A program made the translations under genes and the position numbers. Under the pieces are notes generated by a model. The model had not been told where the DNA came from, ran no database searches, and saw nothing but the letters and a program-made list of their open reading frames with translations. Of a stretch of 12,531 nucleotides of DNA, positions 5,842 through 12,531 are shown piece by piece. Origin of the DNA: Parvularculaceae bacterium UBA4496 (GTDB taxonomy: Bacteria; Pseudomonadota; Alphaproteobacteria; Caulobacterales; Parvularculaceae); the NCBI GenBank assembly GCA_002388885.1, contig DGNI01000149.1, forward strand, positions 3,519 to 16,049, written 5' to 3'. How positions within the stretch are numbered: the stretch's first letter is position 1; every line of letters starts with the position of its first letter.

Positions 5842-6873
5842 ATGAGAAAATTCTGCGAAGAAAACGAACGCATCAAGCGCCGATACTTTGAATTCCTGCG
5901 TGAAGCGGAAGGCTTGAGCGAGCCGTCGATAGACAAGGTCGAAGCGGCGCTGGTTCGGTTTGAAACATCAACCGGCTACAAATCCTTCAAGGCCTTTCAT
6001 ATCGATCAGGCGGTGGCTTTCAAAAAGGCGCTGGGGAAGGCGAAGCATCCCGAATCCGGCAAGCCGCTCAGCAAGGCGACTATCAGCGCGACACTGCGCA
6101 GCGTGAAGGCGTTTTTCAAATGGTTGGCGTGGCAACAGGGCTACAAAAGCCGCGTTGGCAAGTCGGATTGCGAATATTTCAACCTGCCTGCCAAGGATGA
6201 AGCGGTCGCTCACGCCCACCGCGAGAAACCCAGCCCTTCAATGGAACAGGCGCTCCATGCTTTTCGGCTCATGCCCGGCGACACCGTGATCGAGCGGCGC
6301 AACAAGGCGCTGTTCGCGTTTCTTATTCTCACGGGCGCGCGCGACGGCGCCGCGGCCTCGCTGAAGCTCAAACATATCGATCTGATCGAAAGCGAAGTCA
6401 TCCAGGACCCGCGGGAGGTTAAAACCAAGGCGTCGAAAACGATTTACACATGGTTCTTTCCGGTCGCAGCTGAATTGCGAGCGTGTTTTGAGCGGTGGGT
6501 CACGCATCTGCGCGAAGAGGCGTTGTTCGGGCCGGACGACCCGCTGTTTCCGCAAACGGCGGTGGGCGTCGGCGCTAGCCGCCGATTTGAACCGCAGGGG
6601 TTGAAGCGCGCCCACTGGTCAAACGCGGCGCCGATCCGGAAAATCGTCGGCGATGCGTTCGAGGCCGCCGGACTCCCGCGCTTCGGGCCGCACTCGTTTC
6701 GCAAAACGCTGGTTCAACTCGGTGAGCGCATCTGCAAAACGCCGGAAGATTTCAAGGCGTGGTCGCAGAATCTCGGCCATGAACAAGTGCTGACGACCTT
6801 CACCAGCTACGGATCGGTCAGCCGCCACCGGCAGGGTGAGATCATCAAGGGGCTAGGAACCCTTGCCGCGTAA
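5842..6873 (+). CDS. Second tyrosine recombinase, unrelated to the first beyond the catalytic core
   Basis: This 343-residue protein is a phage-integrase-family tyrosine recombinase. The N-terminal core-binding domain (about 8-110) includes PLSKATISATLRSVKAFFKWL. The catalytic domain (about 130-335) has Arg167 in LTGARDG, a Lys at 196 or 199 in the TKASKT beta-hairpin, His284 and Arg287 in HSFRKT, His313 in LGHEQVLTTF, and nucleophile Tyr323 in TSYGSVS. It lacks the DUF4102 arm domain of the integrase at 2628 and differs in all motif contexts, so it is not a duplicate of it. I chose ATG 5842; GTG 5830 and TTG 5833 are in frame, but GGGAG at 5826-5830 is better placed for 5842. It is the third gene of the alpA unit. 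Its stop is 13 bp from the convergent hsdR stop. It probably moves its own segment or acts at a different site from the first integrase; target unknown. Confidence 0.92.
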   Translation: MRKFCEENERIKRRYFEFLREAEGLSEPSIDKVEAALVRFETSTGYKSFKAFHIDQAVAFKKALGKAKHPESGKPLSKATISATLRSVKAFFKWLAWQQGYKSRVGKSDCEYFNLPAKDEAVAHAHREKPSPSMEQALHAFRLMPGDTVIERRNKALFAFLILTGARDGAAASLKLKHIDLIESEVIQDPREVKTKASKTIYTWFFPVAAELRACFERWVTHLREEALFGPDDPLFPQTAVGVGASRRFEPQGLKRAHWSNAAPIRKIVGDAFEAAGLPRFGPHSFRKTLVQLGERICKTPEDFKAWSQNLGHEQVLTTFTSYGSVSRHRQGEIIKGLGTLAA

Positions 6874-6886
6874 GCATAAAGCAACA

Positions 6887-9800
6887 TCAAAGATGTTTCA
6901 GAAGAATTTCCGCCTGGGCTAGCACTTGCTGCACCGCCTGATCGGATAAGTCAGGCGGATAGCCATATTTTTTGAGGATGCGCTTGACCAAAATGCGCAT
7001 ATGCGCGCGTGCGCTTTCTTTTCGATGCCAATCTACGCTCGCATTCTTTTGAAGATTCTCAAGCAATTCATGGGCGATAACGCGTAATTTCTCATTCCCC
7101 ATCGCTTCGACGGCGCTCTTGTTTTCGGCGAGTGCATCATAAAATGCCACTTCCTCTTGGCTTAAGCCAAGGTCTTCGCCTCTCGCCTTTGACGCCTTGA
7201 AGTCCTTCGCAATTGCAATCAGCTCTTGAATCAATTCCAGCGCCGAAATTGCATTTGCATGGTATCTCGCCACCGCGTCTTCAAGCCGAGTGGAGAAGGC
7301 GCGCGCTTCAACTTGGTTTGTTCTCGACCTAGCTGAGATTTCTCCATTCAAAAGCTTTTTCAGCGCTTCAAGAGCCAAATTCTTGTGCTCCAGATTCTGA
7401 ACTTCCTCTAGGAATTCATCGGACAAGATCGAAATGTCAGGCGCTTCCATACCGACGGCCTTCAAGACATCAACGATTTCAGAAGATGCGACGGCTTTGT
7501 CGATAAGCTGCTGAATTGCGAAGGTACGGTCCTGGGCGGAAATTTTCCCGGTCGCGGTGGTCTTGTTCAGTGTCGCCCGCACCGCTTGGAAAAACCCGAC
7601 TTCATCCCGCACCTTGGCGGCGTAGTCGCTTGAAGCCGATAGCGCAAACGCCTTTGATAGGTTCAATACTAAATCGTCGAAGGCGCGGTGGGCTTTTTTC
7701 TTTTCTTCTTCACGAGTCTTTTGCGCCGCTTCGCGCTCCTGCCATTTCAACACCCAGTCCAACGCCTTGGCGAGCGCGGAAAGTTTTTGTTGCGGCGTGC
7801 CGGTCAATCCATCTTTGTAATCGTGACCATGAAAGACCAGTCGAATGCGCTCAACATATTCTTTGAGCGCTGCTTCGGCCTTTTCTTCATCGATTCCTGT
7901 CTGCGAACGGTCGGAGTCACTGTAATCGGAAAGCGCCTTTTTCAAATTCTGGGCGATACCGATATAATCAACGATCAAGCCGCCCGGTTTGTTTTTGAAA
8001 ACACGGTTTACGCGCGCAATCGCCTGCATGAGGCCATGACCGCGCATTGGCTTGTCCACATACATCGTATTCATGCACGGCGCGTCAAAACCGGTTAGCC
8101 ACATATCCCGTACGATAACCAATTTTAGAGAATCGCTTGCGTCTCGCGCCCGCTTGGCGAGCGCATCGCGGCGGCGCTTGTTGCCAATATGCGGCTGCCA
8201 ATCCAGCGGATCGGACGCCGCGCCGCTCATAACGATTTTAATGGAACCCGTCTGGTCATCATCTGAATGCCATTCTGGGCGAAGTGTGATTATTTCATTA
8301 TAGAGCGCAACGCATATTCGGCGGCTCATACAAACCGCCATGGCTTTGCCGTCAAGCGCTTCAATGCGGCGCTCAAGGTGTTCCACTATATCCGCTGCAA
8401 CTTGCTTCAGTCGCTTTTCAGCGCCCACCAGCGCTTCGACGCTAGACCATTTCGCTTTGAACTTTTCGGCTTCGGTTAGCGTATCGTCTTCGGTGAGCGC
8501 TTCGATTTCCGCGTCGATCAGCGGCTTTTGGTCTTCGTCCAATTCAATGCGGGCGATGCGGCTTTCGTAGTAAATCGGAACAGTCGCACCATCGATCACC
8601 GCGCGCGTGATGTCATAAACATCGATATAGTCGCCAAAGATCGCGGGCGTATTAACGTCGCTTCCCTCAATCGGCGTGCCGGTGAATCCGATGAAGGAGG
8701 CATTGGGCAATGCCTGGCGAATATAATGCGCATAGCCGTAACGCGTGACGCCGGACGTTGTGTCTATTTTTGCCGAAAAACCGTATTGGCTGCGGTGGGC
8801 TTCGTCGGCGATGATGATGACGTTTTTTCGATCCGTTAGAAGCGGAAAGTCTTTTTCGCCCGGTTCCGGCGAGAACTTCTGCACAGTCGAAAAGATCACG
8901 CCGCCAGCCGATGCGTCGAGAAGGTCTTTCAAATCTTCACGGCTTTCAGCCTGTTTCGGCTTTTGGCGAATCAAGTCGCTGCAAGTGCTGAATGTCCCAA
9001 ATAGCTGATCGTCCAAATCATTGCGGTCAGTCAGAATGAGAAGTGTCGGGTTTTGCAGCGCCTTTGCGTTTACTGCGAGGCCAGCAAAAAAGGCCATCAG
9101 AAAACTTTTGCCAGAACCTTGCGTGTGCCAGATCACGCCGATTTTGCGGTCGCCATCTGGCGATGTCGCCGCCACCGCCTCGTGTAAGGCTTTCTTCGCG
9201 CCGTGATATTGGTGGTATCCAGCGACAATCTTAAATGAGCCGTCGCCCTGATCGCCGAAGACGGTGAAATCGCGGATCAAGTCGAGAAAGACTTGACGGT
9301 TAAACACGCCTTCCAACAGCGTATTCATTTCAGGCGTGCCAGGTTCGGCGTAGGTTTTGCCGTCAATGGTGCGCCAGGGCATGAAGCGCTCTTCATTGGC
9401 GGTGAGCGAGCCTATGCGCGCCTGCATACCGTCTGACGTAACGAGAACGGCATTGGTGCGGAACAGGCTTGGGATTTGTTCCTTATAGGTTTGAATTTGA
9501 TTGTAGGCGCCAGTGAGCGTCGCCTTTTCATCCGCCGCGTTCTTTAGCTCCAGCACCGCGACGGGCAGGCCGTTGAGGAAACAGACCACATCCGGGCGGC
9601 GGTTGCGCTGGCCTTCAATTACAACAAACTGGTTTGTCACCAGCCAGTCATTGGCTTCGACATTATCGAAATCAACCAGCCAGACGCGGTCGCTTTTGAT
9701 GGTTCCATCATCAGCGCGATATTCAACGGCCACGCCATCGGTGATGAGCCGGTGCAGTCTGCGGTTTTCTTCGATCAGGTTTGGCTTGTCTGTAATCAGC

Positions 9801-10021
9801 GCCTGTCGTAACGCCGCCTCGATGGCGTCGTCGGGCACATTGGGGTTGAGCGCGCGCACCGCGCGGTCGAAACGCTTCGTCAGGATGGTCTCGCCAAAAC
9901 TGGTCCGCTGCGGCGCGGCGCCATCCGGCGAAATGACGCTGCTCTCCAGATAGGCCCAACCGAGGCTTTTCAGAGTTTCAATGCCCGCCTGTTCGACGTG
10001 ATCTTCGGAGAAGCCAGCCAT
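6887..10021 (-). CDS. hsdR: Type I restriction enzyme endonuclease/translocase subunit HsdR
   Basis: HsdR is the motor and nuclease of a type I restriction complex (two HsdM, one HsdS, usually two HsdR): it translocates unmodified DNA with ATP and cuts at a distance. At 1044 residues the length is normal. The N-terminal PD-(D/E)xK nuclease has Asp144 (RPDVV) and Glu158-Leu-Lys160 (LELK). The SF2 motor has Walker A HTQGSGKS (299-306), DEAH (406-409) and FTGTP (446-450); motif VI lies in the [13 protein letters not shown] segment. The C-terminal part (about 760-1044) is helical and charged, as in regions that dock on the methylase. The start is ATG at 10021, which shares its A with the hsdS TGA (TGATG). 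An in-frame GTG at 10024 would give a GTGA overlap instead. The 3' half is AT-richer (25 G/C of 60 at 7321-7380) than the 5' part (39 of 60 at 9841-9900). No frameshift seen, so it is probably active. Confidence 0.96.
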   Translation of the reverse strand: MAGFSEDHVEQAGIETLKSLGWAYLESSVISPDGAAPQRTSFGETILTKRFDRAVRALNPNVPDDAIEAALRQALITDKPNLIEENRRLHRLITDGVAVEYRADDGTIKSDRVWLVDFDNVEANDWLVTNQFVVIEGQRNRRPDVVCFLNGLPVAVLELKNAADEKATLTGAYNQIQTYKEQIPSLFRTNAVLVTSDGMQARIGSLTANEERFMPWRTIDGKTYAEPGTPEMNTLLEGVFNRQVFLDLIRDFTVFGDQGDGSFKIVAGYHQYHGAKKALHEAVAATSPDGDRKIGVIWHTQGSGKSFLMAFFAGLAVNAKALQNPTLLILTDRNDLDDQLFGTFSTCSDLIRQKPKQAESREDLKDLLDASAGGVIFSTVQKFSPEPGEKDFPLLTDRKNVIIIADEAHRSQYGFSAKIDTTSGVTRYGYAHYIRQALPNASFIGFTGTPIEGSDVNTPAIFGDYIDVYDITRAVIDGATVPIYYESRIARIELDEDQKPLIDAEIEALTEDDTLTEAEKFKAKWSSVEALVGAEKRLKQVAADIVEHLERRIEALDGKAMAVCMSRRICVALYNEIITLRPEWHSDDDQTGSIKIVMSGAASDPLDWQPHIGNKRRRDALAKRARDASDSLKLVIVRDMWLTGFDAPCMNTMYVDKPMRGHGLMQAIARVNRVFKNKPGGLIVDYIGIAQNLKKALSDYSDSDRSQTGIDEEKAEAALKEYVERIRLVFHGHDYKDGLTGTPQQKLSALAKALDWVLKWQEREAAQKTREEEKKKAHRAFDDLVLNLSKAFALSASSDYAAKVRDEVGFFQAVRATLNKTTATGKISAQDRTFAIQQLIDKAVASSEIVDVLKAVGMEAPDISILSDEFLEEVQNLEHKNLALEALKKLLNGEISARSRTNQVEARAFSTRLEDAVARYHANAISALELIQELIAIAKDFKASKARGEDLGLSQEEVAFYDALAENKSAVEAMGNEKLRVIAHELLENLQKNASVDWHRKESARAHMRILVKRILKKYGYPPDLSDQAVQQVLAQAEILLKHL

Positions 10022-11298
10022 CACGCCACCATCGTTTCTGCGGCACCAGCGTGAATTCGACCAGACATGAGTTTTGGGAGAAGGTAGTCGCGGGTTTGCG
10101 CGAGGGTTTGGTTTTGCTCATCGTTCTGGGAAGCCTCAACATGTAATAGAGATACATGCGCATCGAACACATGAAGTATTTCCATTGGTGGGCAATTAAT
10201 CACAATTGACTTCAGGTAAGATGATGGACGGGCAATTGACGGCACGCCCACCTGTGACGAATTGGCTAGCAAGACATGTTGGCCAATGTGTGATTTGAAA
10301 AAGTGAACCACAAAAAGTGGTGACATCAATTCCGGATTGCATCGCAGGTAGAACTGACGCTGGGAAATGACGTATCGGCTATACTTCGAACGCTCAGGTA
10401 TTATAGCGACTTGTCCAATGTTTCCCGCATGAGTAAAAATAACATCACCACGCCGAACATTTGAACGTGCTAATTTTGCAGCGTGCTCTCGCGAAACAAA
10501 ATTATAATTACCATCCTCAAGCCTAGTATGCTTCAGGTGGGTGCCGCTAATAACGGGAATACCACTTTCAACGAAAGTCTCGACTTTGATGTTAGAACCA
10601 AACGGGCCCATCGCAATTTGATCCGCCACAGACTCAAGGTTTTCCTTCCTCCACCCCTCCGGCAGGCCATTGTCGCCGATTGTCGCGGGGAAGAGGGCGG
10701 CTATTCTGGCGGCTTCGTCCGGGTTCTGAACAAAGCTACCCATGATGTCGGCGGGGTCGCGCGCGCCTTCCATCTTGCGGCGCACGGGACCGAAATCGAC
10801 AAACCAGTCGCGGAACAGCGCCTGCGCCATCTTCTCCAGCGTCTCGTTCGTCCGCCGGTTCAGTTCGATTTTATCGTCGAGCGACCCAAGGACTTCGACA
10901 ATTTTGTCCTGTTCCTTTCGCAATGGGTGCAGAACCGGCCACGGGTGTACGTGGTTCCGGTTTAGAGTTGGAACACCGCTTCCGACGTTGAATACGGAAA
11001 AATCTAGGCTCTTGAGAAGGTAATAGCAGTAGCGCTCATTGTTTCCGTGAAAGTCCTTTACCCAAAGCGTTGTGTTGAGGGGCCAAAAATCGACATTAAG
11101 GTACTGTCCACCACCGATGCTTCCACTTCGACCAATCACCACTCCAGGTGCTGGCACTTTCGCTTCATCGTGGTAACCAACTATACCTGTTGATGCCACA
11201 ACGGGAAAACTACCCGCATTCCTTTTTTGATTGGGCAGATCAAATCCCCTCTGAAGAGTTAAGACCTCACCCAGAGTGCAAGAATTCCACTCACCCAT
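10021..11298 (-). CDS. hsdS: Type I restriction-modification specificity subunit HsdS
   Basis: HsdS recognises a bipartite DNA target and carries the HsdM and HsdR subunits. It is 425 residues, with the usual two-repeat plan. Target-recognition domain 1 is about residues 5-125, including GFDLPNQKR and [11 protein letters not shown]. The first conserved helical spacer is about 126-178 ([20 protein letters not shown], then [19 protein letters not shown]). Target-recognition domain 2 is about 215-370, including [22 protein letters not shown] and [15 protein letters not shown]. The second spacer ends in [10 protein letters not shown] (406-415). The start is ATG 11298, overlapping the hsdM stop by 8 nt with GGGAG 9 nt upstream; the frame extends to 11418, but that part lies within hsdM and has no family match. 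TRD segments are AT-rich against the spacers (22 of 60 G/C at 10141-10200 versus 41 of 60 at 10741-10800). The recognised sequence cannot be inferred here. Confidence 0.95.
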   Translation of the reverse strand: MGEWNSCTLGEVLTLQRGFDLPNQKRNAGSFPVVASTGIVGYHDEAKVPAPGVVIGRSGSIGGGQYLNVDFWPLNTTLWVKDFHGNNERYCYYLLKSLDFSVFNVGSGVPTLNRNHVHPWPVLHPLRKEQDKIVEVLGSLDDKIELNRRTNETLEKMAQALFRDWFVDFGPVRRKMEGARDPADIMGSFVQNPDEAARIAALFPATIGDNGLPEGWRKENLESVADQIAMGPFGSNIKVETFVESGIPVISGTHLKHTRLEDGNYNFVSREHAAKLARSNVRRGDVIFTHAGNIGQVAIIPERSKYSRYVISQRQFYLRCNPELMSPLFVVHFFKSHIGQHVLLANSSQVGVPSIARPSSYLKSIVINCPPMEILHVFDAHVSLLHVEASQNDEQNQTLAQTRDYLLPKLMSGRIHAGAAETMVA

Positions 11299-12531
11299 CC
11301 TCGCCCACTCCCGCCAGCGCCGCCTCAATTCGCGCTTCCAGTTCGCGCCCCTCGGCGAATTGCGCCGCCAGCGTCGCGCGCAGTTCGGCGAATTTCTCCG
11401 CAAACGGAACACCGTCATCTTCTATGTCTTCGGCACCGACATAGCGGCCCGGTGTCAAAACGTGGCCATGTTTCGCGATGTCGTCGTTGCTTACACTTGC
11501 GCAGAAGCCGGGAACGTCTTCGTATGGCACCAGTCCATTCGACTCCAGTTCTTCCGGCTTGCACCGCCATGAGTGATAGGCGTTTGTGATCCTCGCCATA
11601 TCCTCATCGGTGAACTCGCGCCGCGTGCGGTCAACCATGTGCCCCAGCTTGCGCGCATCAATGAACAGCACATGCCCGCGCCGGTCGCGATGGCCGTTGG
11701 CGGATTTATCGCGCGCGAGAAACCACAGACAGGCCGGAATTTGGGTCGAATAAAAAAGCTGGCCCGGCAAGGCGACCATGCAGTCCACCGCGTCCTGTTC
11801 GATCATGCGCCTGCGCATCTCTCCCTCGCCGCTCGACTGCGAGGACATGGAGCCGTTGGCGAGCACCACGCCCGCCGTGCCGCGCGGCGCGAGGTGGTGA
11901 TAGATATGGCTGAGCCAGGCGTAGTTGGCGTTGCCCGCTGGCGGCTTGCCGAAATGATCCCAACGCGCATCCTCCGCGAGGCGCTCGCTCCACCAGTCGG
12001 AAATGTTGAACGGCGGATTGGCGAGGATGAAATCAAATTTCAGATTCGGAAACGCGTCCTGGGTGAAGCTGCCCTCATTGTTCCAGGCGATTTCCGCATC
12101 GATACCGCGCACGGCGAGGTTCATCTTGGCGAGTTTCCACGTCGTGTGGTTGCGCTCCTGGCCATAGATGGAAATCTGGCGCTTGGCCTTTTCAACGTCT
12201 TTCTGGTCGGCGTGATCTTCGATGAACTTTTCGGACTGGACGAACATGCCGCCCGATCCGCAACACGGGTCATAGACGCGCCCCTTATAGGGCTCCAGCA
12301 TCTCAACCATGGTCCGAACAACGGAACGCGGCGTGAAAAATTCACCGCCGCGCCGCCCTTCGGCGCCCGCAAAGCCCGAGAGAAAGTATTCATAAGCGCG
12401 GCCCAACAGATCGGTTGATTGGCCGTTGTCGCTGTGCATGCCGATGTCGGAGAACAACATCACCAGTTCGCCGATCATCCGTTTGTCGAGCTGCGGGCGG
12501 CCATAGTCCTTCGGCAGGACGCCTTTCAGCG
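11291..12531 (-). CDS. hsdM: Type I restriction-modification N6-adenine methylase subunit HsdM, 5' end outside the window
   Basis: HsdM transfers a methyl group from S-adenosylmethionine to adenine N6 in the site chosen by HsdS, protecting host DNA. The frame is open from the right edge, with 412 residues visible; typical members are about 500, so roughly the first 90-110 (the N-terminal HsdM_N helical domain) are missing. The visible part begins with [18 protein letters not shown], a conserved segment upstream of the catalytic core. Then come [17 protein letters not shown], the SAM-binding motif [11 protein letters not shown], and the catalytic NPPF in [15 protein letters not shown] putative start ATG at 12478 is internal, because family sequence continues through it. 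The C-terminal end GVGEDG overlaps the hsdS start by 8 nt. It is the first gene of the minus-strand hsdM-hsdS-hsdR unit, whose promoter must lie beyond the window. No damage visible in the part seen. Confidence 0.96.
   Translation of the reverse strand, partial: LKGVLPKDYGRPQLDKRMIGELVMLFSDIGMHSDNGQSTDLLGRAYEYFLSGFAGAEGRRGGEFFTPRSVVRTMVEMLEPYKGRVYDPCCGSGGMFVQSEKFIEDHADQKDVEKAKRQISIYGQERNHTTWKLAKMNLAVRGIDAEIAWNNEGSFTQDAFPNLKFDFILANPPFNISDWWSERLAEDARWDHFGKPPAGNANYAWLSHIYHHLAPRGTAGVVLANGSMSSQSSGEGEMRRRMIEQDAVDCMVALPGQLFYSTQIPACLWFLARDKSANGHRDRRGHVLFIDARKLGHMVDRTRREFTDEDMARITNAYHSWRCKPEELESNGLVPYEDVPGFCASVSNDDIAKHGHVLTPGRYVGAEDIEDDGVPFAEKFAELRATLAAQFAEGRELEARIEAALAGVGEDG

Larger units (their letters stand above)
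2443..12531. mobile_element. Putative tRNA-Leu-integrated genomic island, right end not in window
   Basis: The region from the tRNA 3' end to the right edge has the make-up of an integrated island: a P4-type integrase next to the tRNA, a gene of unknown function with lower GC than the chromosomal genes on the left, a regulator/zinc-ribbon/second-recombinase module, and a type I restriction-modification operon. No conjugation, replication or phage structural genes are visible. The left boundary is inferred from the tRNA; the right boundary is not seen. It is possible that only 2443 to about 6880 is mobile and the restriction operon is older, or that two elements sit side by side. Confidence 0.6.

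Noticed and set aside
10483..10965. Plus-strand frame (160 codons) opposite hsdS
   Set aside because: It overlaps conserved HsdS spacer and recognition-domain sequence and has no family features of its own.
11299..11418. N-terminal 40-residue extension of hsdS
   Set aside because: The translation is arginine-rich and lies wholly over the hsdM 3' end in another frame; the ATG at 11298 has a good ribosome site and starts right at the first recognition domain.
11573..12418. Long plus-strand frame (281 codons) opposite hsdM
   Set aside because: hsdM on the other strand carries clear catalytic motifs through this stretch; the plus-strand translation shows no domain and is a product of GC-rich codon bias.

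Overview
The window looks like part of an alphaproteobacterial chromosome. The GC content is moderately high, and a galE gene lies next to an NDUFA9-like (complex I NAD(P)-binding subunit family) gene. The recombinase, AlpA and zinc-ribbon families seen here are also ones I associate with alphaproteobacterial accessory islands. The genus cannot be named from this sequence alone.

Layout. Positions 1-1972 are core chromosome: the nearly complete galE (UDP-glucose 4-epimerase, plus strand) converges on an NDUFA9-like NAD(P)-binding gene (minus strand), and the two stop codons share one TTAA palindrome. A non-coding stretch follows (1973-2355) with a strong 35-nt stem-loop and a possible promoter. 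It leads to tRNA-Leu(CAG) at 2356-2442, with CCA encoded. The tRNA looks like the attachment site of an integrated element, because a P4-type tyrosine integrase (2628-3824) starts 185 bp downstream in the same orientation. Between the tRNA and the integrase are five copies of GTTGGTA, four of them arranged with exact two-fold symmetry. These are candidate integrase arm sites or int operators.

Accessory region. After the integrase come a gene-poor stretch (3825-4175), a 291-aa protein of unknown function (4176-5051), and a compact plus-strand module: an AlpA-type regulator, a small HTH/zinc-ribbon protein, and a second, unrelated tyrosine recombinase (5157-6873). A perfect 9-bp inverted repeat lies over the ribosome-binding site of alpA. 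From 6887 to the right edge, on the minus strand, is a type I restriction-modification operon in the order hsdM (5' end outside the window), hsdS, hsdR. Its overlapping stop and start codons suggest translational coupling.

How it fits together. The sequence supports a tRNA-Leu-integrated genomic island whose left end is in the window and whose right end is not. The island carries a type I restriction system as defence cargo and a second recombinase module that may be a nested or captured element. The hsdS target-recognition regions are clearly AT-richer than the conserved parts around them, as expected when specificity domains are exchanged. I did not see a clearly new system. The least explained items are the symmetric GTTGGTA cluster, the alpA ribosome-site hairpin, the 291-aa unknown protein, and the AlpA/zinc-ribbon/recombinase trio.
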